Below, one piece after another: positions 1 to 11,416 of a stretch of 64,000 bases of DNA. Each line of letters begins with the position of its first letter. Within the stretch, counting starts at the first letter, position 1. The position numbers and the translations under genes were made by a program. This DNA comes from Saccharum officinarum (lineage: Eukaryota > Streptophyta > Magnoliopsida > Poales > Poaceae): assembly GCA_020631735.1 (NCBI GenBank), contig CM036159.1, positions 14,423,511-14,487,510 of the forward strand, read 5' to 3'. The notes under the pieces are model-generated. The model searched no databases, was not told where the DNA came from, and saw nothing but the letters and a program-made list of their open reading frames with translations.

Positions 1-159
1 TTTTGCCAGTGGACACCGCGCCCCTTATTTTATTAATTTCCACCAGATAAGGAGAGAGGAAGGTGGGGAAATGTCATTCTTGCCCTTGCCTTAGTGAAAC
101 AGAGGAAGGTGGTGCTGACATGGCATACGGTTGACTTATTTGACCATGGGTCAACAGAG

Positions 160-752
160 GATGTGGACCGCCCTTCCAACATTTTGAACAAATGCTTGCA
201 ACATGTGCAACATTCCCGGATCTACTTTTACAACATCCATATGATTCAACTGCAACATACCTTTGAAGGGTCTGAAACAACTAAAAGATACAATTGCAAC
301 ATAAAAGGGAGAGCCTGCACAGGGAGCATCATGGCCGTCGGATCTGAGGGCGTTGGGAGCTCCCTGTGGGGGAAGACGTCGGTGTCGGGGGAGGGGCGCC
401 GCCAGGGTGGGGGAAGGACTGAAGGAGCTGCCGAGTTGGGGGAGGAGGATGTCGCGGTGGGGGAGGAGGACGCCGTAGTGGGGGAGGGCACGCACCGGGG
501 TGGGTGAGGGCGCCGCCGTTGGCCCCCGGCCAGGAAGGGAGCGGCGCGGCACGCACAACGGGAGGGGTGAGAGGAGCACGAGCCACGGGGCGAGCACGGA
601 TGAGTGGAGGAGGACGTGCTCGAGAGAGAGCGGTTAAGTACGGATGAGTGGGGAGGAAGGATCACGAGAATTAAAGGAACGGTATCGCGGGTAGGACGCA
701 CGGGCGCGCGATGCGCAGTGCGGACGGGGTTCATCCGGACGGAGGGACACCC
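160..752 (+). mobile_element. Degenerate GCAACAT-repeat element, copy 1 (non-autonomous, putative)
   Basis: The AT-rich left half repeats the words GCAACAT and GAAACA irregularly (about 190-300). The right half is GC-rich (about 330-600). The element appears to end at 732-752 with CCGGACGGAGGGACACCC. The copy at 20063-21184 has the same layout in the opposite orientation and begins with the related end GGGTGTCCATTTCGTCCGG. Several overlapping reading frames cross the GC-rich part, but they are low-complexity and match no family I know. The shared end suggests a Mutator-like or similar non-autonomous DNA element. The left border and target duplication were not found. Confidence 0.4.
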
Positions 753-1823
753 GCATTACCGTTTTCCTTCTTATGTCAAGGTAAGAAAACAATGATCAGA
801 TTAGCTCTATGACCTTGCGGGTCCTTTTCTATCTGTCAAATTATCACTACATCCATTTTGTTGACTTGGATCAGCTTGGAGTCGGTTTCTTTTCTTTCTT
901 TTCTGGATGATGAGTCCTGGAGTCAGTTATAAGTTTCAACTCTGCATATACATGGTAATGTTGCTACTTTGGATTACCATATTGTACTTGCAAGTTGCAA
1001 CATGGCACTATGCAGCACAATGCAAAGGCAACACTACCATATTAGGCGTGGGTGATATGGAGGTGAGTGTGTACGCATGGCCTTTGCATCGTGTATAAAA
1101 AATGATGATTAAGTGGAGGAGTGGGTGATGCTATAGCCAGAGCACTCAGGCCTAAGCACTGCTAGCGGTATAAGATAAGTAAGACGGAATCTGATTTGAT
1201 CCTCGTCCTTTTGTGTTCGGAAAAAAACCGTTTGGAATGTTTTGGTGTCGTTGGCCGACGACGGCTGGCATGCATGCTGCGCCATGGAGCCGAAAGCGAA
1301 GCGCTGTCTACCAGTACTACTAGCTAGGGGCACCAGGTTTTCGGTTGGCCGCGAATTCTCGATCAACTGAACTCCCTACGTCGTCCTATATAAGCTCCTA
1401 GACAGTCATATGCTGATGATGTTAAGGCTCCGAAGTGTCTCACTGACCACAGCTAGCGGCGGGGAAAACGTCTCGCTACCTTTCGCAGCCACGTGAGGGC
1501 TCCATGCTCTCGCTGTGTGCTCGTGTCGTTGTCCCTTAGCGTCGGCGAGAACTGCGAAACGCAAAGTGAATGGATGAATGAATGCCCGCGCCCCGCGGGC
1601 AGTTGGCGGAGTGAGAGAACCGCGAGACACCATGGAACCGACGGACGCACATGCACCTGTGTTGCAGTGTTGGGGCGAGACAGCGCGTAGGGACACGGCC
1701 GGCGAAGAGACGGTGCATGCGACTTGCATTGGCCCGGCCGGCCGGGCGGCGAGCGTCGACAGGGTTAAATAAGGCGCCGAATTTGCCTTGAGGGTTGAGG
1801 CCGGGACGGCCGGCTGCCAGAAT
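753..1823. other. Non-genic flank
   Basis: No credible gene was found here. A TATA-like TCCTATATAAG lies near 1384 with no recognisable gene downstream. Short reading frames at 1406-1913 overlap on both strands and look like chance. Confidence 0.4.
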
Positions 1824-2035
1824 CCAGAGATTTCGTGAGAGTACAAGACACGTCACGAAACGTGGTTTTACTTTTACGAAAATAATACGCGAGGTTATAC
1901 CGTCACGCATCACACGAAAAATAGATTTTCGTGAGAGTTCACTGCCATGTATTATTTTTGTGACGGGAAGTCCGTGGCGGCCACCCTCACGAAAATAACG
2001 TTGTCACCAGGTTTTGGATCGGTGTTTTCATGACG
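1824..2035. repeat. Left subterminal repeat cluster of the putative DNA element
   Basis: At least six variants of TTTTCGTGAGAG / CTCACGAAAATA occur in both orientations. They mirror the cluster at the right end. Confidence 0.5.
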
Positions 2036-2955
2036 CCTTTTTGTGGTATTTCAAAATGTGACAAATTTAAACAATATTTTGAGATAATAAATGATCTCAC
2101 ACAAAAAAGTAGTAAACAGCAAAGTTGTAGAACCCAACGATATCTGCAACTTTTGTATTGGTGATTCCTCTATCCGACAAAGTGGCATTATATGTACTAC
2201 CACCTTGTTAAAATCATTTGAGTTTTTATGTAATGATTATGTAACAAAAACATGTCAACATGCAAGATTGTAGAATTTTCTGACAAAATTTATAATAGAA
2301 ATAGAAGGATGAATTATCCCAAACAAACAAATATTTTCCCCTAACAACTATGAGATATTGGACAGAGTGAATGTATGAGCAAAATATATTTTATATAAAT
2401 TTTTATGGAGCCTATTGGAAGTACACATAGTTCAATTAGGAATTACTTTCGTAGCCATGCAAAAATTCATTTAAACGATAGATAATATCAAATAAGTTCT
2501 GAAATTTCTAAAACTCCTCCACAACAACACATATGTAGGTTGTTACTTGTTAAAAAAAGTTTCGAAGTATGGAAGACATTTTTTCTAAGGTGGCTTCACA
2601 ACGATCATTCTGCATTTGATTAAGAAATAAAATGACCAATAATCAACAATAAAAAAGCAGTAAGAACACTATGAATTGATAGAGCATGATTTTAGAAACA
2701 TTTAGGAAAAAGAATCACCATATTTGAGATTAGCATGAGGGAGAAAGACTAGTTACAGAATTTTTTTTCGAAAACGCGCATTGGCACGTGTTGCACTAAG
2801 TGGAAGTGAGAAAGTTTACATGCTCCGAGAGCGAACACGACGAGGCACCGTTCCGCATCACAGAGTAACACACAACATGAATCACCGCAAGCGGTGGGGT
2901 ACGAGAGTTATACTAACTAAGAGCTAATTTTGCGACAGTAGTAACGCCGTCGTAG
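2036..2955. other. AT-rich stretch without a gene
   Basis: AT-rich sequence inside the putative DNA element, between the left subterminal repeats and the pseudogene 3' end. The only longer reading frame (2091-2273) has no recognisable features. Confidence 0.4.
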
Positions 2956-3948
2956 CTAGCTGGAGCTATGAGCAGCGCCAGGCCTCCTCGAAGACCTCTC
3001 GCAGGGCGATGGGAACATCAGCTCACGCATCGCCTCGCGAGTGGGGGAATCGACCGGTTCCTTGAACGTGTCGTGGAAGAGCGCGGCAATTCGGTCGTCG
3101 GGGGCATCAATTGGTACATCATCGGGCCTATGTTCCCACTTCTTCACCAACACCCGTTTAGCTTGCTTCTCCGGGTTGGGGTCACGGAAAGGAGCTTTAG
3201 CCGCGAGCCTCACGCTGCGACGAGGAACCAAACTAGCGGGCTCCTGGCGCGCGACTCGCGGAGGTGTGTGAAGGAGACTTTCCTGTAGCGGTAGCCGAAG
3301 GGAGTTGATGAAGAGGGCCCCGACGTCGATGTCGTGAGAGGCCGCAACCGCGTCGTCAACGGAGGTGGGGTCCTGGACGCTGTCCTGCACAATAAATCCG
3401 TCCGCGTCTGGTTGGCGTTCCCGTCTCGGCGTAGAGGTCGGTTGCTAAGCGTCATCCACCCGAGGCGCCTCGGCATGAGCGCTGCCCATCTGAGGCGGCG
3501 AGCGGGTGCTCGCCAGTGGTGCCTGAACCTCAAGGGAGGCAGGCGGCGACAGCACCGGAGTACCTGTTGACGGAGTCACGACAAGGGAGGCGGCAAGCTC
3601 ATCAATCATCGGGTCTACCCAGGCGGGAGACCTAATGTTCATGCATAGTGAAATCAAGAGCGGGTCCATCCCGGGGGCGCAGTGTGCAACAGAGCAGGTG
3701 GCGGCGATGTCGGTGTAGACAGGAGTCGCGGCGATGGTGATCTCCCTCGGTGGCTTGCACCGGCGCCGGCGACGTCGACGACGGGAGGCGTAGGAGCCCC
3801 CCACGGTACCCTGCGTGGATCTGCCTGAGCCACCGTGCAGCGGTAGCGGGGTAGGCAGTGTGCCGCCACCCGCCACCACCGACAGCGAGGTTGCCGGGCA
3901 AAGAATTTGACCGACGAGGACAGAGGTTGCCTGCTGGGAAGGCGCGCC
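2956..3948 (-). pseudogene. Zinc-knuckle protein gene remnant, 3' part (split by Copia)
   Basis: This is the C-terminal part of a protein type common in grass genomes: an N-terminal CCHC region and a basic RRSVRLAAK segment followed by QAKRVLVKKW. Two frames are used: 3445-3948 (GAPSQQATSVLVGQILC onward, then an Arg run) and 2956-3390 (the RSVRLAAK part). There is therefore a frameshift near 3400-3450. Removing the Copia element and one copy of its GCGCC duplication joins this piece in frame to the 5' part at 14529 (DALG then APSQQ). That confirms one gene broken by insertion. The cellular function is unknown. The C-terminus near 2956 is approximate. Confidence 0.6.
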
Positions 3949-4528
3949 TGAAAGTCCTATGTTTGGTGTTGGTAATTAGTGACAATGCCTAAGTACTAAT
4001 CCTATGCCTAAGTTGTATGTAGCATATGAGGATTAGTACATTCCAAGGTTGGTGGCAAGATGGACATGGTGATCATGATGGCCACACTTGGATTTGGACG
4101 CAACCCTACATGATCAAGACAAAGGTATATGCTTAAGGGTTGTGTTTTAGTAACCAAGACACCTAGTGGGTGTGGTTACATTATAGGATAGATAGCCGTA
4201 CTATAAAGAGGGGAATAACGCGGCTATTGAACTCCTAAGTGCCTCTAGATGTGCATTTTATGATCATATGCATTTGGATAGAACTAATATTGCCTCGAAA
4301 AATGATTGTGAAAATGCTAACACACTCACACATGACGAGATCACTTGGTGATGTTAGCACGTTTGCGACAGCGGTGGAGTTTGAGCGGTAGAGAGGGTTT
4401 GGGTTCCTCTCTCCCTCCTGCCAAGCTTGCAAGGCGGGATTCAGGCGTTTTCGAGAAGTTGAAACGATTATTTTCCACTACGCCAAAAGTCCGGAAAAGA
4501 AACGGAGGCGAACGGAGGTCACAGAGGT

Positions 4529-4963
4529 GACCGGACGCTGAACCGGACGCGGTCCTTGCATGACCGGACGCGTCCGGTCAGTGTTCAGTGTCTGCGCGTT
4601 TTTCAGTTCAATGATCGGACGCGGTCACTGATGATCGGACGCGTCCGGTCGTTCAGGGAGCTTACTGGACTCTAACCGGACGCTGGCACTATCGCGTCCG
4701 GTCATTTTCTTCAGCGCGTCCGGTCACTATTTCGTTGAGCGCTGCTCAGGCGACCAGCGCGTCCGGTCCTTCACGGGACCAGCGCGTCCGGTCGTTCCCG
4801 GCGCGTCCGGTCAGTTGAACCAGCGCGTCCGGTCGTTGCTTCGCAGTTAGCCGTTGGGCGACCAGCGCGTCCGGTTGTTTGGACCAGCGCGTCCGGTCAG
4901 TACTTCACGAGTTAGCCGTTGGGCGACCGACGCGTCCGGTCAGTTGGACCAGCGCGTCCGGTC
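4529..4963 (+). promoter_or_regulatory. GCGTCCGGTC array upstream of the LTR promoter
   Basis: About 12 copies of GCGTCCGGT and several reverse copies (ACCGGACGC) lie within 435 bp. Two places near 4561 and 4635 form palindromes of the type CCGGACGCGTCCGG. A larger unit starting AGTTAGCCGTTGGGCGACC occurs twice near the end. The array stops about 55 bp before TATAAATA (5017-5024), so it lies in U3 where enhancer repeats are expected. Every unit contains several CpG sites. A regulatory role is inference. Confidence 0.7.
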
Positions 4964-5016
4964 AGCCCGATTTCGGCTGTTTAAGTTTCTAACGGCTATA
5001 TTCGAAGGGGTACGTC

Positions 5017-5024
5017 TATAAATA
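5017..5024 (+). promoter_or_regulatory. TATA box of the 5' LTR
   Basis: TATAAATA stands between the repeat array and the R/U5 part of the LTR. The equivalent in the 3' LTR is at 13623-13630. Confidence 0.65.
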
Positions 5025-5918
5025 CTCGTTGGCCGGCTCAAGGCTCTCTCTCTCGAACATTTGACATACTTGTGAGCACTTTGAGCTAAGCAACTCCCCT
5101 CCCACTCATCTCTCTTGCTTCCTTGCATATTCGAAGTGAGATTGAGTGATCCAAGTGCATTTGCATTGTGAGATAGCATCTAGTTGGCACTTGGTGGTTG
5201 ATTTGCTGCGGGATTCTTGTTTCTCTTGGTGGTTGTCGCCACCTAGACGGTTTGTAGCAGCTTGGAGGCGTTGGCAAGAGTTGGTGATTGTTCTTGGCCA
5301 CCTCCGGTGATTGTAAGGGGTTTGTGCCTACCTCGGCGAAGCGCCAAAGGCAACATTAGTGTATTGCTCGTGTCATTGCAACCTTTTGCCATTTGGTAGG
5401 TTCTTGTGGCGCCTTTTGAGAGGCTCGGTGTGTGACCGATTAGCCACCGAACCACGTGGTGAAGAGGGACACAACGGGGACTAGCGTGCCGGCAAGCACG
5501 TGAACCTCGGGATAAATCTTCGTGTCATCATTCTTATTGTGTTTGATCGATCCCGGTGGTTGTATATTGTGGTATTCATCTCTTGATCATATTGATTGGT
5601 TGGCTCAATACTTCGTCCCTCGGTGATATCCTCCTAACTCTCTCTTGTATTGATTTCTTAGTTACCTTGCTAGCTTGTTAGTATATCTCTTAGCTTGTGT
5701 AGCTAGCTAGCTTTAGTTGTAGCTGACTTGTGCGGTTCGACTTGTGTAGTTGAGTGCAAATACTAGAATTGTGAATTGGATAGGTGGCTTGCAAACACCC
5801 ATAGGCTAAGCAAAACTCGCATCTCGCTATTTGTTATATTGATAAACTTGTTTAGCTTGTCGTTGTAGAAAATTTTAATAGGCTATTCACCCTCCCTCTA
5901 GCCATCAAGACCTTTCAA

Positions 5919-5936
5919 GTGGTATCGGAGCCGTGG
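5919..5936 (+). promoter_or_regulatory. Primer binding site (initiator-Met tRNA)
   Basis: GTGGTATCGGAGCCGTGG directly follows the 5' LTR. It matches the TGGTATCAGAGC type used by most plant Copia elements, with one change. Confidence 0.85.
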
Positions 5937-5971
5937 TCACCGTTTGTAAGGCTTAACAACCTCGGTGTAAG

Positions 5972-8137
5972 ATGGCTCAAGTTATGTTCAATCATGTTAA
6001 TGGCAAGCCTCCATTCTTTGATGGCGTCTCTTCCTTTGATCATTGGAAAAGGAAGATGAAGCTATATCTAGGCAATATACATGAGAAGGTTTGGGATGTG
6101 ACCAAAGAAGGATACATCATTCTTGATGAGGAAAACCTCACTCCCAATGACCGCATCAACAAACAATGCAATACGGCGGCACTTGCCACAATCTGTCAGG
6201 CCATTGATGACAAAGTATTTGAGCAAATCAAAGATCTTGAAAAGGCAAATGAGCTTTGGACAAGATTAGAGGAAACATATGAGGGCACTTCAACGGTAAA
6301 GAGTGCCAAGCTCTATATGCTCAAGGATAAGTTTGCAAGCTTCAAGATGAAGGATGATGAGTCCATACCGAAGATGTTCTATAGGCTCCAAGTCATTGTC
6401 AATGATCTCAAGGGGCTTGGGGAGAAGGTTGAGGACAAGGACTTCTCACACAAGTTCTTGATGTGCTTACCCAAGAAGTTTGCCACCTTAAGAAGAATGA
6501 TCTTTAGAGAGGGATTGGACAAGGTCAAACCAACCAATGTGCTTGGAGATATAATGACTGATGCCCAATACAATGATGATGAAGATGAGGTAGAAGAGAA
6601 GAAGGAGACCAAGGTCAAGCAAGAGAAGCCCATTGCATTCAAGTCTTCATCCTCTAAGGGGAAGAACAAGGTGGAGAGTGATGATGATGATCCATACGAT
6701 GATGAGACCATGGCCCTCCTTGTGCACAAGATGGGAAGGTTCATGAAGAAGAAAGGATATGGGGCAAGAAAGAGGAGAGACACTATAAAGGCAAAGACCC
6801 TTTGCTACAATTGCAATAACCCCAATCACATAGTGGGGGATTGCCCCTATGAAGATAAGAGACTTCATAATGGGGACTTGAAGCTCAAGAAGAACAAGAA
6901 AGATAAGAAAGAGAATGAGAAGAAAACAAAGAAGAGCTTCACCTTCAACAAGAAGAAGAAGGGTGGTGGTTATGTAGTCACTTGGGATAGTGACAACTCC
7001 GATAGTGATGATGATGCAAGCTCTAGTGATGATGAGAGGATCACTCGGCGAGCCATTGCAAACATCGCCCTCGCCAACAAGCCATCTATCTTCGACACTA
7101 CATCGACATGCCTTATGGCCAAGCCTACCAAGGTAAAATATGATGATAGTGATGATGATTCTTGTGCTAGTGATGATTGTAGGAGTGATGATGAGGAGGA
7201 TGAGGACTACTCCAAGGATGATCTATTAGGCGTAATAGATCAAATGAGCAAGGGCTACAAGAGGACAACCAAGAAGTGTAAAATCTTGGAACAAGAGCTC
7301 ATTGCTAAGTGCAACGAAAATGATGCCTTGATGGAGGAGCTTGTTGCTCTCAAAAAGAGTAAGGAGTGCAAAGGAATTGAACAAGAGCTCAAAGCTCTTA
7401 GGAAATCCTTTGATGAGCTAGAGGCTTCTCGTGAGTGTCTAAAGGAAGACCACGAGGATCTTGAAATTGCTCACACTAGGCTTAAGGAAGCCCACTCCAC
7501 TCTACTTGAGCTCATCAAGGAAAAGGACCTCAAGTTGGAGAAGCTCATGAAGGAAGCTAAGGAGGAGCAAGTGATTGTCACTTGTGATATTAGACTAACA
7601 TATGATATTATTGATGATTCTTTATTTGTTGGTCCTACTAATGCTTCATGTAGCTCATCATCATCCACCACAACCAACTCTACCTCTACTACTAGTGATT
7701 CATCACTTGTGGTTGAGAATAAGACTCTCAAGAGAGAGATGGATGATCTCACCCGCGCATTAGGCAATGCCTATGGTGGGGATGCTCGCTTGCTAAAATG
7801 CTTGGGTAGCCAAAGGTTCTCTCTTAACAAAGAGGGTTTGGGCTATACTCCCAAGAAGGGTAAGGCGGCCTTTGCTACTCCAGAGCCTCGCTTTGTGAAG
7901 GGCAATGGTCGTTATTGCAATAGATGCAAGCAAGTTGGGCATCTAGAGATTAATTGTAATAAAATGAACAAGAACAACAATAAGTTTCATGCTAAAATGG
8001 ATTGCATTCCTTTTGATTCTTGTTATGTGCTTACCAAGGGTGAGAAAGGTGTGCGTGCTAGGTTTGTTGGTACACCAATCGTGGGCCCAAAGAAGAAGGC
8101 CATTTGGGTACCAAAGAGCTTAGTTACTAACCTCTAA
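5972..8137 (+). CDS. gag: Copia gag polyprotein (SIRE type)
   Basis: The 721-residue capsid/nucleocapsid protein packages the element's RNA into virus-like particles in the cytoplasm. The start MAQVMFNHVNGKPPFFDG is followed by the DHWKRKMKLYL motif of Copia gag (UBN2/DUF4219 type, about residues 10-210). Zinc knuckles CX2CX4HX4C are visible near residue 277 (CYNCNNPNHIVGDC) and near residue 650 (CNRCKQVGHLEINC). Between them lie acidic Ser/Asp runs and a long Glu/Leu/Lys-rich coiled coil (about 415-540). The TAA at 8135 is probably a former CAA. The frame continues into protease beyond it, so gag and pol were once one polyprotein. Confidence 0.88.
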   Translation: MAQVMFNHVNGKPPFFDGVSSFDHWKRKMKLYLGNIHEKVWDVTKEGYIILDEENLTPNDRINKQCNTAALATICQAIDDKVFEQIKDLEKANELWTRLEETYEGTSTVKSAKLYMLKDKFASFKMKDDESIPKMFYRLQVIVNDLKGLGEKVEDKDFSHKFLMCLPKKFATLRRMIFREGLDKVKPTNVLGDIMTDAQYNDDEDEVEEKKETKVKQEKPIAFKSSSSKGKNKVESDDDDPYDDETMALLVHKMGRFMKKKGYGARKRRDTIKAKTLCYNCNNPNHIVGDCPYEDKRLHNGDLKLKKNKKDKKENEKKTKKSFTFNKKKKGGGYVVTWDSDNSDSDDDASSSDDERITRRAIANIALANKPSIFDTTSTCLMAKPTKVKYDDSDDDSCASDDCRSDDEEDEDYSKDDLLGVIDQMSKGYKRTTKKCKILEQELIAKCNENDALMEELVALKKSKECKGIEQELKALRKSFDELEASRECLKEDHEDLEIAHTRLKEAHSTLLELIKEKDLKLEKLMKEAKEEQVIVTCDIRLTYDIIDDSLFVGPTNASCSSSSSTTTNSTSTTSDSSLVVENKTLKREMDDLTRALGNAYGGDARLLKCLGSQRFSLNKEGLGYTPKKGKAAFATPEPRFVKGNGRYCNRCKQVGHLEINCNKMNKNNNKFHAKMDCIPFDSCYVLTKGEKGVRARFVGTPIVGPKKKAIWVPKSLVTNL

Positions 8138-9751
8138 GGACCCAAGCAAGTATGGGTACCTAAGAAACATTAATTTGTTTTGTAGGTAAATTACAAGGCC
8201 GGAGGAAGGCATTGGGTGCTTGATAGTGGGTGCTCTCAACATATGACCGGTGATTCAAGAATGTTCAACTCTCTCAAATCAAATGATAGTGGCATTGATA
8301 GCATCACATTTGGTGACAATAGCAAGGGTAATGTAAAGGCTCTTGGAAGGATTGCAATCTCAAATGATCATAGCATCTCTAATGTGCTACTAGTTGAAAA
8401 GCTCAATTTCAACTTGTTGTCGGTTGCTCAATTATGTGATCTAGGCTTTAAGTGCATATTTGGTGTTGATGATGTGGAGATAGTTAGTGTTGATGGCTCT
8501 AACTTGATCTTCAAAGGCTTTAGATTTGAGAATCTATACTTGGTTGATTTCAATGCTAGTGACACTCAACTTTCAACATGCTTGCTCACCAAATCAAGTA
8601 TGGGTTGGTTATGGCATAGAAGACTTGGTCATGTTGGCATGAAGCAATTGAACAAGTTAGTAAAGCATGACTTAGTTAGAGGCTTGAAGGATGTCACATT
8701 TGAGAAGGATAAGCTATGTAGTGCATGTCAAGCCGGAAAGCAAGTAGGCAACACTCATCCATTGAAGAGCATTATGAGTACTTCCAAGGCATTTGAGTTG
8801 TTGCACATGGATCTATTTGGGCCAACTACATACACAAGCATTGGTGGCAACAAGTATGGTTTTGTGATTGTGGATGATTTCACTAGATACACATGGGTAT
8901 TCTTTCTTATGGACAAAAGTGATGTATTTGACATATTCAAGAAGTTCATCAAGAGAGTGCAAAATGAATTTGAGACCACAATCAAGAAAGTAAGAAGTGA
9001 CAATGGAAGTGAGTTTAGAAACACAAGAGTTGATGAGCTATGTGAAGAGCTTGGAATCAAACATCAATTCTCGGCTAAGTATATACCTCAATCAAATGGC
9101 CTAGTTAAGAGGAAAAATAGAACCTTAATTGATATGGCAAGATCAATGTTGAATGAGTATAATGTAAGTCATTCATTTTGGGCCGAAGCAATCAACACGG
9201 CTTGCTTCTATAGCAACCGCCTCTATTGCCATAAGTTTCTAGAGAAGACACCATATGAGATCTTAAATGGAAGAAAGCCCAACATTGCATACTTTCGGGT
9301 ATTTGGTTGCAAATGCTACATCTTAAAGAAGGGCACTAGATTGAGCAAGTTTGAGAAGAAATGCGATGAAGGATTTCTACTTGGTTACTCAACTACTAGC
9401 AAAGCTTATAGAGTTTGGAATTTGGCTAGTGGTTTACTTGAAGAAGTGCATGATGTTGAGTTTGATGAAACAAATGGCTCTCAAGATGAAGAAGATAACT
9501 TGGATGATGTGAGAGGAACTCAATTGAGTAATGCTATGAAAGAAATGGATATTGGTGATATTAGGCCAAAGCAAGCGATTGATGTGGATGACAACAAAGA
9601 TCAAGTGCTCCAAAGTCCAATTACACAAGCTAGTGGTTCTCTAATGCAAAATCAAGCTAGTACATCATCTCAAGTGCAACAAGATCAACAAGTGGCTAGT
9701 TCATCATCTCCAACTCATGATCTACATCAACATCCAAGCAATCAAGTCTAA
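8138..9751 (+). pseudogene. pol: Copia protease and integrase region, broken by stops
   Basis: The frame is the same as gag. After in-frame stops at 8135, 8171 and 8183 it stays open from 8186. The aspartic protease motif VLDSGCSQHMTG is at 8216. A GAG-pre-integrase zinc region (WHRRLGHVGMKQL...CSAC) follows near 8610-8740. The integrase core shows the first two catalytic acids (HMDLFGPT and SDNGSEF). The third, normally Glu in an NGVVERKNRT-like context, is Lys here (NGLVKRKNRT, near 9107), a single G-to-A change. This integrase should be inactive. The region ends at a TAA (9749). Confidence 0.85.
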
Positions 9752-9787
9752 GTACTTCAACCAACTAACATTGCAAGAGACCATCCA

Positions 9788-10621
9788 TTGGATTCCATCA
9801 TTGGTGACATACAAAGAGGAGTTCAAACTAGATCAAGATTGACATCATTTTGTGGTCACTCTTCTTTTGTGTCAATGGAAGAACCCAAGGACATTGATAG
9901 AGCATTGAGAGATCCGGATTGGGTAAATGCAATGCATGAAGAGCTCAACAACTTCAAGAGAAATGAAGTATGGGAATTAGTTGAGAGGCCTAAGGATCAC
10001 AATGTCATTGGAACAAGATGGGTCTTTCGCAACAAGCAAGATCAAGATGGGATAGTAGTAAGGAACAAAGCAAGACTAGTGGCTCAAGGTTACACACAAA
10101 TAGAGGGTCTTGACTTTGGTGAAACTTATGCCCCGGTTACAAGATTGGAAGCAATTAGGATCTTACTTGCCTATGCTTGTGCTCACAATATCAAGCTATA
10201 TCAAATGGATGTAAAGAGTGCATTTCTCAATGGGTACATTCAAGAAGAGGTGTATGTGAAGCAACCTCCCGGTTTTGAAGATGACAAGAAACCCAATCAT
10301 GTATACAAATTGAGAAAAGCTTTGTATGGATTAAAGCAAGCACCTAGAGCATGGTATGAAAGATTGAGGGACTTCTTGCTATCCAAAGGATTTGTCATGG
10401 GTAAAGTTGATACAACACTATTCACCAAGAAGATTGGGAAAGATTTATTTGTGTTGCAAATATATGTTGATGATATCATATTCGGTTCAACCAATCAAGA
10501 TTATTGTGATGAGTTTGGAAAAATGATGGCAAAGAAATTTGAAATGTCAATGATTGGTGAACTTAGTTTCTTTCTTAGACTTCAAATCAAACAAATGAAA
10601 GAAGGTACATTTGTGAGCTAA
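9788..10621 (+). pseudogene. pol: Copia reverse transcriptase, truncated by a stop
   Basis: RT domain: [55 protein letters not shown] and the catalytic [11 protein letters not shown] are all present. The frame is that of gag and integrase. TAA at 10619 replaces a probable CAA before TKYIKDMLKKFGM, where the frame reopens. FFLRLQIKQ has Arg where FFLGLQ is usual, again a G-to-A change. Confidence 0.88.
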
Positions 10622-11416
10622 ACCAAGTACATCAAAGATATGCTCAAGAAGTTTGGCATGGAAGATGCAAAGAGCATTACAACCCCAATGGGCACTAGTG
10701 GAAGTTTGGATAGTGACAAGAGTGGCAACATGGTGGATCAAAAGCTATATAGATCAATGATTGGTAGCCTACTCTATGTGACGGCATCAAGGCCCGATGT
10801 GATGTTTAGTGTATGTATGTGTGCAAGATTTCAAGCCTCACCAAGAGAAAGTCATTTGAAGGCAACAAAGAGAATATTGAGGTACTTAAAGCATACACAA
10901 GATGTTGGATTGTGGTATCCCAAAGGTGCAAGTTTTGAGCTAGTTGGATATTCGGATTCTGACTATGCCGGTGATAAAGTGGAGAGAAAGAGCACTTCCG
11001 GGATATGTCAATTGTTGGGAAGATCACTTGTCTCATGGTCATCCAAGAAGCAAAATAGTATTGCACTATCTACCGCCGAAGCCGAATACATCGCCGCGGG
11101 TAGTTGTTGTGCACAAATCTTGTGGATGAAGGCAACATTGAAGGATTTTGGAATCAATTTCAAGAATGTGCCATTGCTATGTGACAATGAAAGTGCCGTG
11201 AAGCTAACTAACAATCCGATTCAACATCAAAGAACAAAGCATATTGATGTTCGCCATCATTTTATTAGAGATCATCAACAAAAGGGTGACATTGCTATTG
11301 AGAGTGTTGGCACCGAAGTTCAATTAGCCGATCTATTCACCAAGCCACTTGATGAGAAGAGATTTCACAAGCTAAAGAATGAGTTGAACATACTTGATTT
11401 CTCCAACATGAGTTGA
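10622..11416 (+). pseudogene. pol: Copia RT C-terminus and RNase H
   Basis: Continues the same frame after the stop at 10619. It carries YRSMIGSLLYVTASRPDVMF, the RNase H block GYSDSDYAGDKVERKSTSG, then SWSSKKQNSIALSTAEAEYIAA and KHIDVRHHFIRD. The end ADLFTKPLDEKRF followed by TGA is the normal C-terminus of Copia pol. This last part looks intact. Confidence 0.88.

Larger units (their letters stand above)
3949..5917 (+). repeat. 5' LTR of the SIRE-type Copia
   Basis: Starts TGAAAGTCC and ends CTTTCA, directly before the primer binding site. It holds the GCGTCCGGTC array (4529-4963) and the TATA box TATAAATA at 5017. Confidence 0.95.

Noticed and set aside
4529..4963. Regularly repeated short units resembling a CRISPR array
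   Set aside because: Spacing is irregular, there are no unique spacers of constant length, no cas genes, and it lies in a plant LTR with an identical copy in the other LTR.
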